The notes under the pieces were generated by a model. The model saw only the letters and a program-made list of their open reading frames with translations. It was not told the origin of the DNA and made no database searches. Source: Ligilactobacillus pobuzihii E100301 = KCTC 13174 (GTDB taxonomy: Bacteria; Bacillota; Bacilli; Lactobacillales; Lactobacillaceae). Taken from it: a stretch of DNA of 34,465 nt. A program made the translations under genes and the position numbers. Location of the stretch: assembly GCF_000349725.1 (NCBI RefSeq), contig NZ_KB714698.1:1-34465 (forward strand). The letters are read 5' to 3'. This document shows positions 25,370-34,465 of this stretch, piece by piece (positions within the stretch are counted from its first letter, which is position 1; every line of letters starts with the position of its first letter).

Positions 25370-27629
25370 TTTTTTCCTTCTTCTCTTTAATGTCTGTTTG
25401 ATCAAATGTTTCAATTTTCAATTTTTTCCGACGATCAGCTTTTAACTTGATCATTCCACTCTGTGCAGTTATGACAAAAGGAACTTTATTCTTTTTCAAA
25501 GTGGCTAATGTTTCTGCATTAGGATGTCCATAACGATTATTTCGCCCAGCAGAAATAATTGCTAATTTAGGATTTAGGTGCTCGATAAAGGTTGGTGCAC
25601 TCGATGTTTTACTACCATGATGTCCTGTTTTCATAACATCAGCAGTTAAAGTTGGATATTTTTGAATGACCTTAAGTTCATTTACTTGATCTAAATCCCC
25701 TGTAAACAAAAAGTGCTGCCCACTCATACGATACAATAGCACCATTGAATCTTCATTCTTTCCCGCTCCACTTTCAAATGGGTGTAAAATTTGAATTGGA
25801 AATTCGCTAGTTTGATCGGTTACTGGTGTAACGACTTGTGGTTTTATTTTCGAGTTTCTTAAACGATTTTGAAAACTAGCTAATTTTTCCATACCTGCAG
25901 GTAAATAGAGCCGCTTGATTTTGATATTTTGACTAATGCTAGGAAAATTTCCAACATGGTCTGTGTCTTGATGAGTTAGATATAAACGGTCAATTCTTGA
26001 AATACCTTTACTGTGCAAATAATTTACCACAACTGTTTCACCATTTGTTCTACTATTTCTAACTTGCCACTTCTGGGTATTAAATGATAAACGACCACCT
26101 GTATCGATCAAAAAAACATCACGGTTAAACTTCGTTTTAATAAGCGAACAATCTCCTTGACCAATGTCAAAGTATGTTACTTCACTTTCGAAGGGAAAAT
26201 GGATCCAGCAAAATGCTAATAGATAAGAAATTAAAATATAAAAGATTTTCATTTTCTTTTTCTTACTAACCTCTAGCCAAAGCATTGACCCTAACCAAAT
26301 AAAGATAAATATCAATGGCGGTTTACCAAATATTATTGTACCAGGAACGCTTGCTCCCCATGCAAAAAAATGCTGGACTAAGACTAAGATTGCATTACAT
26401 ATTGGTCTAAAAGGGACAAAAATAAAGCCAATTACCACGACTGGAAAAATTATCCAGTCAAAAAAAGGGCCGATCAGAATCGATAATGGAATCGTCCAAA
26501 TGTTCCAAGTAAAAACATGCCAAAGAACTAACGGTAGCGTAAAGCCTCCCATCTTAGCACCGATCAGAAACTGATCTTTTTCCTGACTAAACATCAAAAT
26601 TAATGTTAATAAATAACTGAGTTGAGCTCCCAAAGAAAAAACAGCCATAGGCGTTATAAGCAAATTCAATAACAATACAAAAGACCAAGTTTCAATGCCT
26701 GACATTTTCCATGATCCACATCGTGAACTAAAAATATGTAACCATGACATAGAAAGTGAACGCAATAAGCCTAATGAACCGCCACCTATTATACCGTAAA
26801 TTGGCAACAAAAATAATAGAATTAAATCAGCAGTTTCTTTAGTTACCCAGAATTTTCTTGTCACATAACGAACAATGCTAATAAGGTAATAAACATGCAT
26901 CCCTGATAACGTGAAAAGATAGAGTAACCCTAGCTTATTTATTTGATCCATTGAGTCCTGAAAATTTTCACTTTGGTATCCTATTAGTAAGACTTGGATA
27001 AACCAACCTAAAGGCTGTGGCATCATATCTAAGTAATCAATTATTTTCTTGCGCAAACTATGGAAAAAAGAAAAGATAGTATTTCTTTGAAATTTAGTAA
27101 AAGCTTTTATTTGTTTAGCCTGCAATTGGTTAAATACATTCTTTCCTGCCATATATTGTCGAAAGTCAAACTCATTTTCATTCGTAGGCCCACGGATCCC
27201 GTTCATTTTTCCGCTGATCTGAACAAAAGCTGCAGTTTGTATTTTAGCAAATTGCTTTTTTTCTTCTTCTGTTTTAAAACGATAATAAACTAAAATCCGT
27301 TGCTTTTTACTTAGAGATTTACCTGTAAACTTTAACAAATCACCACTGATAGTATAATCATCGGGTTCTAGAAGAACTCCCATTTGATTAACTTCAATCT
27401 CATTATTTAAAGTCTTATTTTGCATATTATTTTGCCACAAGATAAGGTAACTTGCCCAAATTAAACAAAAAAGCAAATTAATTGCAAAAATCACTTTTCT
27501 TTTTAGCTTCCAAATACGTAACTGCAATAACAACCACAATAGTGTCCATAATAAAGAATGCGCAAAAATAATAAATGCTAAAAATACAGCATCTATTGAT
27601 AAAAAGAAAAGATAATATTGACGAGTTAT
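25347..27629 (-). CDS. comEC: ComEC/Rec2 DNA uptake channel, apparently with a non-canonical start
   Basis: About 760 residues if translation starts at the ATA (27629) discussed here, or 730 from a TTG at 27539. Membrane channel for single-stranded DNA uptake in competence. Order: two N-terminal helices, a short OB-like region, a multi-helix competence domain (about 200-450), and a C-terminal metallo-beta-lactamase domain beginning FDIGQGDCSLI with THQDTDHVGNF and TGHHGSKTS. The only good SD (AAAGGAGAA) lies just before ATA in TAATA, where the comEB stop overlaps; a coupled TAATG is expected there. Starting at TTG would remove the first membrane helix (a run such as AVFLAFIIFAHSLL). The gene is otherwise intact and overlaps holA. 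Confidence 0.9.
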   Translation of the reverse strand: MTRQYYLFFLSIDAVFLAFIIFAHSLLWTLLWLLLQLRIWKLKRKVIFAINLLFCLIWASYLILWQNNMQNKTLNNEIEVNQMGVLLEPDDYTISGDLLKFTGKSLSKKQRILVYYRFKTEEEKKQFAKIQTAAFVQISGKMNGIRGPTNENEFDFRQYMAGKNVFNQLQAKQIKAFTKFQRNTIFSFFHSLRKKIIDYLDMMPQPLGWFIQVLLIGYQSENFQDSMDQINKLGLLYLFTLSGMHVYYLISIVRYVTRKFWVTKETADLILLFLLPIYGIIGGGSLGLLRSLSMSWLHIFSSRCGSWKMSGIETWSFVLLLNLLITPMAVFSLGAQLSYLLTLILMFSQEKDQFLIGAKMGGFTLPLVLWHVFTWNIWTIPLSILIGPFFDWIIFPVVVIGFIFVPFRPICNAILVLVQHFFAWGASVPGTIIFGKPPLIFIFIWLGSMLWLEVSKKKKMKIFYILISYLLAFCWIHFPFESEVTYFDIGQGDCSLIKTKFNRDVFLIDTGGRLSFNTQKWQVRNSRTNGETVVVNYLHSKGISRIDRLYLTHQDTDHVGNFPSISQNIKIKRLYLPAGMEKLASFQNRLRNSKIKPQVVTPVTDQTSEFPIQILHPFESGAGKNEDSMVLLYRMSGQHFLFTGDLDQVNELKVIQKYPTLTADVMKTGHHGSKTSSAPTFIEHLNPKLAIISAGRNNRYGHPNAETLATLKKNKVPFVITAQSGMIKLKADRRKKLKIETFDQTDIKEKKEKNEGSTDH

Positions 27630-28117
27630 TACTTCTCCTTTGGTCGGAAATGTTCATCAGTAAAAATACCGTTTAAATATTTTTCATCGATTTCGACTTC
27701 TTGAACAGTAACATTTTTTCTATTTAAAAGAGAAACGGCATATGGATCATTATGATAATTTCTTAAATAATAAATTTTTTGAACGCCAGCTTGTAAAAGC
27801 ATTTTTGTACACTGTAAACAGGGAAAATCTGTTACATAAATCTCCGATCCATCTGTTGCTACACCAAATTTTGCACATTGCAAAATAGCATTCATTTCGG
27901 CATGAATAGTTCGCACGCAATGACCATCGACTAAATAACAGTTATCGTCAATGCAATGTACATCTCCCGACACCGAACCATTATAGCCGCCTGCAATTAT
28001 TCTTTTATCTCGTACTAAAATTGCGCCAACGGAAAGACGTTTACATGTACTTCTTGTAGATAATAAAACTGCTTGTGTCATAAAATACTGATTCCAAGGT
28101 ATCCTTTCTTCAACCAT
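27629..28117 (-). CDS. comEB: dCMP/deoxycytidylate deaminase family protein ComEB
   Basis: 162 residues. Zinc-dependent deaminase that converts dCMP to dUMP, placed in the comE locus but not essential for transformation in Bacillus. Zinc and catalytic residues are intact: H72-A-E74 and P-C100-LQ-C103. Further Cys/His residues (VHCIDDNCYLVDGHCVRT) match the family's second metal site. An extended -10 (TGCTATACT, near 28149) is the likely promoter, separate from comEA. The stop codon overlaps the putative ATA start of comEC. Confidence 0.96.
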   Translation of the reverse strand: MVEERIPWNQYFMTQAVLLSTRSTCKRLSVGAILVRDKRIIAGGYNGSVSGDVHCIDDNCYLVDGHCVRTIHAEMNAILQCAKFGVATDGSEIYVTDFPCLQCTKMLLQAGVQKIYYLRNYHNDPYAVSLLNRKNVTVQEVEIDEKYLNGIFTDEHFRPKEK

Positions 28118-28204
28118 AAATTTTTCTCCTTTTACTTGTTAAAATAAGTATAGCATATCTGTTTTTTAATCAATAAGTTAAAGTAACTTTTAACTTATTA
28201 TGAT

Positions 28205-28960
28205 TCACTCAATTGTAATTTGATCAGATAGACTTTCAAAAATTTTATCACCTATTCCCGAAACATTCTTCAAATCTTCAATTGTTTTAAAGCTTCCTTT
28301 TTCTTGCCTGTACGCAATAATTTGATCTGCCTTCTTATCTCCGATACCATTTAACTCCGTTAGTTTTTCTTTAGGCGCTAAATTTATATTAATCTTCTCA
28401 TTACCATCTGGCTGGTTGATTCCTTCATCTAAAGTGTCACTAGAAGCAGTTTCTTCTCCATTGACCTGAGAAGTATCATTTTTGTCATTCTTTACTAAAA
28501 CTGGACTATTTATTTGAGTCTCATCCCCTTTAACCGGAATATATACCAACATCTGATCCGCTAACTTATGCGAGAGATTCACTTGGTCAAGATCGGCGTC
28601 TTTTTTTATTCCACCCGCTTTTTTAATTACGCCATCAACTCTCTGGTTGGCCTGTACAGTGATCACACCTGGATTTTTAACTGCTCCTTTGACATCAACT
28701 TGAATTTTGGACTTGCTATTTTCTGCTTGAGACACAGAAGATGACATACTTGACTGAACCTGAGTGGATGTAGACAGCGCATTACTATTATTACCCTGCG
28801 TTAAATCATACTCACTTTGACTCTGCATTTCCATACCATTGTCATTGAGAAAGTTTTCCTTGATTTTTGGCATTAAAAGAAACAATAAAACTAAGACGCA
28901 CACACCAACAAAAATAAACTTATTTTTATACTCTTCCCACAAATCACTTACTTTTTCCAT
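28205..28960 (-). CDS. comEA: ComEA, membrane-anchored DNA receptor for competence
   Basis: 251 residues. It binds double-stranded DNA at the cell surface and hands it to ComEC. One N-terminal helix (about 16-33) anchors it. A Ser/Gln/Asn-rich linker (about 40-85) is followed by an SLBB-type domain (KIQVDVKGAVKNPGVITV...) and two C-terminal helix-hairpin-helix motifs (LTELNGIGDKKADQIIAYR; LKNVSGIGDKIFE). ATG at 28960 is preferred over the one 6 nt earlier because AAAGGA is then 8 nt away. No clear ComX/SigH box was found upstream. Confidence 0.95.
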   Translation of the reverse strand: MEKVSDLWEEYKNKFIFVGVCVLVLLFLLMPKIKENFLNDNGMEMQSQSEYDLTQGNNSNALSTSTQVQSSMSSSVSQAENSKSKIQVDVKGAVKNPGVITVQANQRVDGVIKKAGGIKKDADLDQVNLSHKLADQMLVYIPVKGDETQINSPVLVKNDKNDTSQVNGEETASSDTLDEGINQPDGNEKININLAPKEKLTELNGIGDKKADQIIAYRQEKGSFKTIEDLKNVSGIGDKIFESLSDQITIE

Positions 28961-28997
28961 AGGCATTATCCTTTCAGCTTATATGATATATATACGC

Positions 28998-29034
28998 AAA
29001 AAAGAGAAATTTATGTTTTAAATTTCTCTTTTTT
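28998..29034. terminator. Terminator of the pyc-ylbG-rsmD-coaD-sepM operon
   Basis: AAAAAAGAGAAATTTA (28998-29013) pairs with its complement (29019-29034) around a short loop, with T-runs within the arms on either strand. It overlaps the sepM stop codon and lies before comEA. Confidence 0.85.
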
Positions 29035-30049
29035 ATTTAGTATTTTCTAAAAAAGATATTGCCTGCAAAACATCTTTGACAGGAACAACTCGCATCTTAG
29101 CATTAATTTCATTTGCAGTTTTTTTAGCAACCTTATAATTATTTTGTTTTCTCAATTTTGGTTCATTTGGAACCATAAAAATATTCGCTTTTGAATTTTT
29201 GGCAGCAACAACTTTCTGTTCTATACCGCCAATTTGACCAACTCGACCATCTGATTCGATAGTTCCAGTACCGGCTATCTTCTGCCCTTTTAATAAATTT
29301 TTATTGCTAAGCTGACTATACATTTGTAATGTCAACATCAATCCAGCAGATGGTCCACCAATATTTTGCATATCGGTCGAAATCGGGACCTTGCTATAAG
29401 TCTTAGTACGATCAGTCAACGTAATTCCTAAACCATGACGCGAGCTATTTGGTAGTTTCACCAAATTACCTGAAGTTGATTTTTCTTTGTTGCCACGCTC
29501 GTAGGTCACATCAACTTTTTGTTGAACTGGAATGTCTTTAATAGCACGGATATATTCAGTAGAATTATTATAATGATGTCCATTGACTTGTGTTACTACA
29601 TCACCAACTTTTAATACATCCGCAAAGTCAGAATTTTTAAGAACAGACATCACATATAAACCAATATATTTCCTATTAACATCCTCGCCGGACATTTTTA
29701 AAGCTTGATATTTTGCTTCAGCTATCGATGAGGTCATATAGTACTTTTGAATCCTTTGCATCTCTTTGTCACTATAATCGCCTCTCTCCTGCTTAGCAGG
29801 TACCCGAGTCGTGTGTTTGTTAGTAAAGCTTAATAGCCATGTGATCGGTGTAGCTTTCATTTGTTTTACATAAACCAACATAAAAGCACCCGAACTTTTA
29901 TCTTTTTTACCCTTGACCTTAACGTATGACGCAACATCTTTTGCTGCACCAGGTGAATCGATATAAACTGGTAAAGGTAAAAATAAACTTAATAAAAGCA
30001 TCACAACAGCAATTAAATGCCATACTTTAAGTTTTATTTTTTTATTCAT
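29033..30049 (-). CDS. sepM: SepM-like membrane protease with PDZ and Lon catalytic domains
   Basis: 338 residues. One transmembrane helix (about 10-29) anchors it with the bulk outside. A PDZ domain lies at about 125-200 (YIGLYVMSVLKNSDF..VLKVGDVVTQVNG). The Lon-type Ser/Lys peptidase domain is C-terminal, with Ser234 in GGPSAGLM and Lys279 in GGIEQKVVAAK, 45 residues apart, as in Lon. Homologues are YlbL of Bacillus and SepM of streptococci, which trims a competence peptide; the substrate here is unknown. The ATG overlaps the end of coaD by 8 nt and lacks a good SD, so translation is probably coupled. Confidence 0.93.
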   Translation of the reverse strand: MNKKIKLKVWHLIAVVMLLLSLFLPLPVYIDSPGAAKDVASYVKVKGKKDKSSGAFMLVYVKQMKATPITWLLSFTNKHTTRVPAKQERGDYSDKEMQRIQKYYMTSSIAEAKYQALKMSGEDVNRKYIGLYVMSVLKNSDFADVLKVGDVVTQVNGHHYNNSTEYIRAIKDIPVQQKVDVTYERGNKEKSTSGNLVKLPNSSRHGLGITLTDRTKTYSKVPISTDMQNIGGPSAGLMLTLQMYSQLSNKNLLKGQKIAGTGTIESDGRVGQIGGIEQKVVAAKNSKANIFMVPNEPKLRKQNNYKVAKKTANEINAKMRVVPVKDVLQAISFLENTK

Positions 30050-30524
30050 TAGCCCATTTTTTTCTTAGAGCTGCTTCAACATTAGCCGGAACAAATTGAT
30101 CAATATCTCCATGAAATTGGCCAACTTCTTTGATCATACTAGATGACAAAAAAGAAAATTCTGGTCGAGCAAGTAATAAAACTGTTTCAATTTCAGGAGA
30201 CAAACGGCTATTCATTGCAGCAATCTCACGTTCATATTCAAAATCTTTAACGTCACGTACGCCACGTACTAATATAGAAGCATTCAATCGATGCATGACG
30301 TTAACTGTTAAATCAGATTCAACAGCAATGACCTCCACATTTCCAATCGACGTAACATTTTCTTTGATCAATTCTAATTTTTCGTCAGTTGTAAGTAATG
30401 GCTTTTTGGCCGTATTTGTCATAACTGCCACGATGATTCTATCGTACATCTTAGATGCCCTTAAAATTAAATCTAAATGCCCATTTGTCAATGGATCAAA
30501 GCTCCCTGGGAATAATGCTATCAT
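30042..30524 (-). CDS. coaD: Phosphopantetheine adenylyltransferase
   Basis: 160 residues. It adenylates 4'-phosphopantetheine to dephospho-CoA, the penultimate step of CoA synthesis. The nucleotidyltransferase motif FPGSFDPLTNGHLD and the later SFLSSSMIKE motif (ISSTxIR equivalent) are present. ATG at 30524 is preferred, with GGTGA about 8 nt upstream; a GTG at 30536 has no SD of its own. It starts 1 nt after the rsmD stop and overlaps sepM, as in the ylbG-rsmD-coaD-ylbL order of Bacillus. Confidence 0.97.
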   Translation of the reverse strand: MIALFPGSFDPLTNGHLDLILRASKMYDRIIVAVMTNTAKKPLLTTDEKLELIKENVTSIGNVEVIAVESDLTVNVMHRLNASILVRGVRDVKDFEYEREIAAMNSRLSPEIETVLLLARPEFSFLSSSMIKEVGQFHGDIDQFVPANVEAALRKKWANE

Positions 30525-30525
30525 T

Positions 30526-31089
30526 TTAATCTTCACCGCCGATAAATTTATAGTAAGTTAATTCTGTTATTCCATAATCGACCTGTTTAAGTAAGTCAAA
30601 ACCCGATAATTCACTTGGTAAATGGGCATTTTGATCCGTCTCACAGACAATAACAGTCCCGGTTATTACTAAGTGAAATTTAACCAAATCTTGAATCATT
30701 TTAACAATTTTTTGCTCACGGTATGGCGGATCAAAGAAAACATAATTGAATTGCTCTTCTTTTGCGGCAAGCACCTTTAAGATCTTAAATGAATCGCCTT
30801 TGATCACAAAAAAACGTTGCTCATCTTTAGTGGTTGCCACATTGTCATTGATAGTTTTGATTGCTTGGTATGAACGATCGATCAAAACCGCATGCTTGGC
30901 TCCACGCGAAACAGCTTCTATCCCTAGTGCACCACTACCAGCAAATACATCTAATACATTACCACCATTGAAATAAGGACCAATAATGTTAAACATTGAT
31001 TCCTTTATTTTATCAGTGGTTGGTCGTGTCTTTGTTCCGCTAACTGCCTTTAATTTTCTTCCCTTATAATTTCCTGCGACTACTCTCAT
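30526..31089 (-). CDS. rsmD: 16S rRNA (guanine966-N2)-methyltransferase
   Basis: 187 residues. Rossmann-fold methyltransferase modifying G966 of 16S rRNA. The N-terminus MRVVAGNYKGRKLK, the SAM-binding loop DVFAGSGALGIEAVSRG and the catalytic FFDPPYRE are typical. The ATG has GGAG 6 nt upstream and lies inside the ylbG frame, giving a 26-nt overlap. Confidence 0.97.
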   Translation of the reverse strand: MRVVAGNYKGRKLKAVSGTKTRPTTDKIKESMFNIIGPYFNGGNVLDVFAGSGALGIEAVSRGAKHAVLIDRSYQAIKTINDNVATTKDEQRFFVIKGDSFKILKVLAAKEEQFNYVFFDPPYREQKIVKMIQDLVKFHLVITGTVIVCETDQNAHLPSELSGFDLLKQVDYGITELTYYKFIGGED

Positions 31090-31384
31090 CTTTTTCTCCG
31101 TACTTTAACTTATCTTGATCTTCTTCAGTCATTTTATAAATTGAACCATTTTGAAAGTCACGTTTGATTTCTGGACGCGGTGATTTGACCACTGCCTTAA
31201 CAAATTTTAACTTTGAAATTTTCTGAACTGTATCAGCAACTTTGTCTTGGTCTAGATATAATATGACATACTTCATTTTTCTAGAGACGTACTGAATCGT
31301 ACCATATTTACGCAAAACTTTACTCTGCTTCAAATGATACAAATATACTACAATACTTTGCCGTTGCTTAATTTGAAATGGCAA
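31064..31384 (-). CDS. ylbG: YlbG-family protein (DUF2129)
   Basis: 106 residues, a small conserved cytoplasmic protein of Firmicutes with no known function. The family look is clear: QSIVVYLYHLKQSKVLRKYG, then YVILYLDQDKVADTV and KSPRPEIKRDF. The start is a TTG with a near-perfect AAAGGAGG 7 nt upstream. It lies 32 nt after pyc and overlaps rsmD, so it belongs to the same transcript. Confidence 0.92.
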   Translation of the reverse strand: MPFQIKQRQSIVVYLYHLKQSKVLRKYGTIQYVSRKMKYVILYLDQDKVADTVQKISKLKFVKAVVKSPRPEIKRDFQNGSIYKMTEEDQDKLKYGEKDESSRRKL

Positions 31385-31416
31385 CTACACTCCTCCTTTC
31401 AAAAACGATCCATGAA

Positions 31417-34400
31417 TTATACTTCCGGCATTTCACGATCACCTTTTTGTTTGTCGCGTCTAATTTCTAATAATAGGTCTCCTGTTTCCAATAGATCACC
31501 TTTGTTAACATAAATATGTTTGATCGTACCATCAAATGGTGCCTTGATAGTCGTCTCCATCTTCATCGCTTCAGTGGCGATCATTTCGTCGCCTTTATTA
31601 ACTTTTTGCCCTTTTTTTACTAAAAGTTCTAGCACTGAACCACTAAGTGTAGCACCTACGTGCTCAGGATTAGTTGGCTCAGCCTTAGGAACAGCCACAC
31701 TAGCACCTACTTGATTCTGATCGTTGATCACGATCCGTGAAGTTTCACCATTGACAGAGAAAAACAATGTTCGATTACCTGCATCATCCGGTTTTGAAAC
31801 AGAATCTAATTTAATAATTAGACTTTTACCATTACCAAATGAGATCTCAGTTGTTTCACCTGATCGCATACCTTGATAGAAAGTAGAGGTATCCAAATAC
31901 TCAACTGCCCCAAACTGATTAGTTGTCGCTTCATATTCAGTAAAGACTTCAGGATACAAAACGTAACTCAAAACTTCCAATTTATTTGGTTGACGATTAA
32001 TAATTTTAGCTAACTTCTTTTGTGTAGCCTCAAAATCAACTGGCTTTGCTAAACTACCAGGACGAACAGTTAATGGCTCTTTACCTTTCAAAACGACCTT
32101 TTGTAATTCTGGTGGAAAACCACCCACTGGTTGTCCGATATCTCCTGCAAAAAAATCCACTACCGATTGAGGAAAATCTAATTCTTGACCTCGTGTTAAA
32201 ATATTATCCTCATCCAATTTGTTTTGTAACATAAATAGTGCTAAGTCACCAACAACTTTGGAACTTGGTGTGACTTTAATAATATTACCTAACAGACTAT
32301 TTACAGTACGATACATCTGTTTAACTTCTTCAAAATCGGTAATACCAACTGCAGTCGCTTGTTGTTGCAAGTTAGAATATTGACCACCTGGCATACCAGT
32401 TTGATAAATATCAGTCTGCACAGAATCGTTAGTTTTCATAAAGTCTTTGTAATATGGTTTAATACCAGACCAATAACGGTTAACTGATTCAGCCGAATCT
32501 ATATCTAGTTCTGGCTGCCGCTTGTCACCTGTCAAACTATAATATAAACTTGTCATCGATGGTTGGCTAGTTGTACCGGCCAGTGCGCTACTTGCAACAT
32601 CAACAATATCAACGCCCGCTCTTGTTGCTTGAACATACGTAGCAATGCCATTACCAGTTGTGTCATGTGTATGCAAATGAATCGGAACATCCACAGCATC
32701 TTTTAAAGAACTGACTAATTCATAAGCAGCCTTGGGTTTCAATAAACCAGCCATATCCTTGACAGCAATAATTTGTGCACCTGCAGATACTAAATCTTTA
32801 GCTAAAGAAACAAAGTAATTTAAATCATATTTATGCTCACCAGGATTTAATAGGTCACCTGTATAGCACATTGTTCCTTCTGCGAGTTTGCCTGCATCAC
32901 GAACGTACTGGATACTTTTTTCCATTTGTTCGACCCAATTCAAACTATCAAAGATACGAAATACATCAACACCTTGTTGTGCACTTTCAGCGATAAACTC
33001 GCGTAAAACATTATCAGGATAATTTTTATAACCAACAGCATTGGACCCTCGGAATAACATCTGTAACAAAGTATTTGGCATATTCTTGTTCATTAACTTC
33101 AACCGTTCCCATGGATCTTCATGTAAGAAACGATAAGCTACATCAAATGTTGCACCACCCCATACTTCGGCTGAAAACAAATCGGGGAAAGCGCGGTCAT
33201 AAACATCGATTATTGGTTTCATATCTTTGGTACGCATACGTGTCGCAAATAAACTCTGGTGGGCATCACGCATTGTTGTGTCGGTCAGTAACAACTTCGA
33301 TCGTTGCTTGACCCAGTCGACCACTGCCGCAGCTCCTTGAGATTTTAAAATACCCTTGGCATTTTCATGTGGGTGACCAGTTATCAAACTGGTATCTAAT
33401 TGCGCCTCCGGAGAATAAACTTTTTTGTGGCGTTGAAGACCAGGATAACCGTTAACCGTAATGTCACCGATATATTTCAATAACATATTGCTAGTATTGG
33501 GTTCTTTTTCAGGAATAAACAATTCTTTTGTATCATCAATAAAAGTAGTGTGTGCCTGACCTGAAATAAACGTAGGATGTGACAAAACCTTTTGCATAAA
33601 TCCGATATTAGTCTTAACACCACGAATTTGAAATTCTTCTAAAACGCGTTTCATTTTCTTAACCGCGTCATTAAAAGTCCGAGCTTGAACACAAGCCTTA
33701 ACTAACAAAGAGTCAAAAAATGGTGTGACTGTAGCTCCAGCATATGCATTTCCACCATCCAAACGAACTCCAAAACCGCCTGGAGAACGATAAGTCTCGA
33801 TTTTACCAGTATCTGGCAAGAAATCATTTTCTGGGTCTTCAGTGGTGATCCGACATTGAATTGCAGAACCATGCATTGTTAACTCATTTTGTTGAGGCAA
33901 TTCCATATCTGTATAAAGATCTTGACCATCGGCAATTTTTATTTGTGATTGTACGATATCAATATCTGTGATCATTTCTGTCACAGTATGTTCAACTTGA
34001 ACTCGTGGATTGACTTCGATAAAGTAAAAATCAGAATCAGTAACTAAAAATTCAACAGTCCCCGCATTTTGATAATTGACCGTCTTCATCAAATTAACCG
34101 CAGCATTACAAATTTCTGCTCTTCTTTGATCATCCAAGGTGATACTTGGGGCAAACTCAATTACCTTTTGGTGTCTTCGTTGCACGGAACAATCTCTTTC
34201 AAACAAATGCATTACGTGTCCATGCTTATCAGCCAAAACTTGTACTTCAATATGTTTAGGATGATCGAGATATTTTTCAACATACAATTCATCACTGCCG
34301 AAAGCCTGTTTAGCCTCACTTTTTGCCCTATTATAATTACTTTCAAGTTCACTGGCATCGTGTACGATCCGCATACCACGACCACCGCCACCTAAAGCAG

Positions 34401-34465
34401 CCTTTAACATGATCGGATAACCAAATTGATCGGCTAGTTTAGAAACTTCCGACAATGAAGTAACC
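31417..34465 (-). CDS. pyc: Pyruvate carboxylase (partial, N-terminus beyond the window)
   Basis: The frame is open to the right edge, so about the first 130 residues are missing; 1015 residues are visible. It carboxylates pyruvate to oxaloacetate using ATP, bicarbonate and biotin, and so feeds aspartate, the precursor for asd/dapA. Visible order: the rest of the biotin carboxylase domain (GGGGRGMR ATP-grasp loop; FIEVNPRVQVEHTVTE), the carboxyltransferase domain (TTMRDAHQSLFATRMRT; HTHDTTGNG), and the C-terminal biotin carrier domain with EAMKMETT. The biotinylated lysine codon is 31561-31563, 47 residues before the end. It leads the operon with ylbG, rsmD, coaD and sepM. Confidence 0.97.
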   Translation of the reverse strand, partial: VTSLSEVSKLADQFGYPIMLKAALGGGGRGMRIVHDASELESNYNRAKSEAKQAFGSDELYVEKYLDHPKHIEVQVLADKHGHVMHLFERDCSVQRRHQKVIEFAPSITLDDQRRAEICNAAVNLMKTVNYQNAGTVEFLVTDSDFYFIEVNPRVQVEHTVTEMITDIDIVQSQIKIADGQDLYTDMELPQQNELTMHGSAIQCRITTEDPENDFLPDTGKIETYRSPGGFGVRLDGGNAYAGATVTPFFDSLLVKACVQARTFNDAVKKMKRVLEEFQIRGVKTNIGFMQKVLSHPTFISGQAHTTFIDDTKELFIPEKEPNTSNMLLKYIGDITVNGYPGLQRHKKVYSPEAQLDTSLITGHPHENAKGILKSQGAAAVVDWVKQRSKLLLTDTTMRDAHQSLFATRMRTKDMKPIIDVYDRAFPDLFSAEVWGGATFDVAYRFLHEDPWERLKLMNKNMPNTLLQMLFRGSNAVGYKNYPDNVLREFIAESAQQGVDVFRIFDSLNWVEQMEKSIQYVRDAGKLAEGTMCYTGDLLNPGEHKYDLNYFVSLAKDLVSAGAQIIAVKDMAGLLKPKAAYELVSSLKDAVDVPIHLHTHDTTGNGIATYVQATRAGVDIVDVASSALAGTTSQPSMTSLYYSLTGDKRQPELDIDSAESVNRYWSGIKPYYKDFMKTNDSVQTDIYQTGMPGGQYSNLQQQATAVGITDFEEVKQMYRTVNSLLGNIIKVTPSSKVVGDLALFMLQNKLDEDNILTRGQELDFPQSVVDFFAGDIGQPVGGFPPELQKVVLKGKEPLTVRPGSLAKPVDFEATQKKLAKIINRQPNKLEVLSYVLYPEVFTEYEATTNQFGAVEYLDTSTFYQGMRSGETTEISFGNGKSLIIKLDSVSKPDDAGNRTLFFSVNGETSRIVINDQNQVGASVAVPKAEPTNPEHVGATLSGSVLELLVKKGQKVNKGDEMIATEAMKMETTIKAPFDGTIKHIYVNKGDLLETGDLLLEIRRDKQKGDREMPEV

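Noticed and set aside
28172-28199. Inverted repeat between comEA and comEB as comEA terminator
   Set aside because: The 11-bp arms are nearly all A/T and the minus strand continues GATTAAAAAAC, with no T-run, so terminator function is not supported.
1-34465. CRISPR array or phage genes
   Set aside because: No regularly spaced direct repeats, cas genes, or phage structural or integrase genes were seen.

Overview
The window is AT-rich chromosomal DNA from a low-GC Gram-positive bacterium, almost certainly a member of the Lactobacillaceae. The evidence is the gene content and order: mvaS, acyP, yidC, a LisRK/CovR-like two-component pair, gnd, clpX-tig-tuf, rnjB, pnp, rpsO/rpsT, holA-comEC-comEB-comEA, and sepM-coaD-rsmD-ylbG-pyc. 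I cannot name the genus from sequence alone. Nearly everything is on the minus strand. The plus strand carries only tRNA-Arg, acyP, yidC and rpsT.

Layout. 1-1279 holds one tRNA-Arg(TCT) and then a gene-poor stretch with several terminator-like hairpins, a possible small RNA and possible gene remnants. 1280-4876 is an accessory-looking block: three unrecognised genes in one minus-strand operon, preceded by a gene whose product resembles an IS200/IS605-type TnpB (OrfB) along its whole length but has lost its catalytic residues and zinc ribbon. 5200-11837 is housekeeping: mevalonate-pathway HMG-CoA synthase, acylphosphatase, YidC insertase, a sensor kinase/regulator pair and 6-phosphogluconate dehydrogenase. 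11997-16150 is clpX, tig and tuf, each apparently with its own terminator (protein quality control and translation). 16366-23711 combines lysine/aspartate biosynthesis (asd, dapA) with RNA decay (rnjB, pnp) and ribosomal protein S15. 24033-28960 holds S20, the DNA polymerase III delta subunit and the late competence comE genes. 29033-34465 is an operon with a Lon-like PDZ protease, CoA biosynthesis, 16S rRNA methylation and pyruvate carboxylase, which runs off the right edge.

The conserved blocks fit ordinary functions. The order asd-dapA-rnjB downstream of rpsO-pnp, and ylbG-rsmD-coaD-sepM, match what I know of Bacillus subtilis.

The part most worth attention is 1280-5040. A single-copy, apparently nuclease-dead TnpB-like gene lies without a TnpA partner directly upstream of an operon of unknown genes. 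The apical loop of the hairpin that follows it is complementary over 10 nt to the sequence just before the ribosome-binding site of that operon. This could be a domesticated RNA-guided regulator comparable to the nuclease-dead TnpB-derived repressors (TldR), or an RNA-RNA control element. Both readings are inference from sequence.
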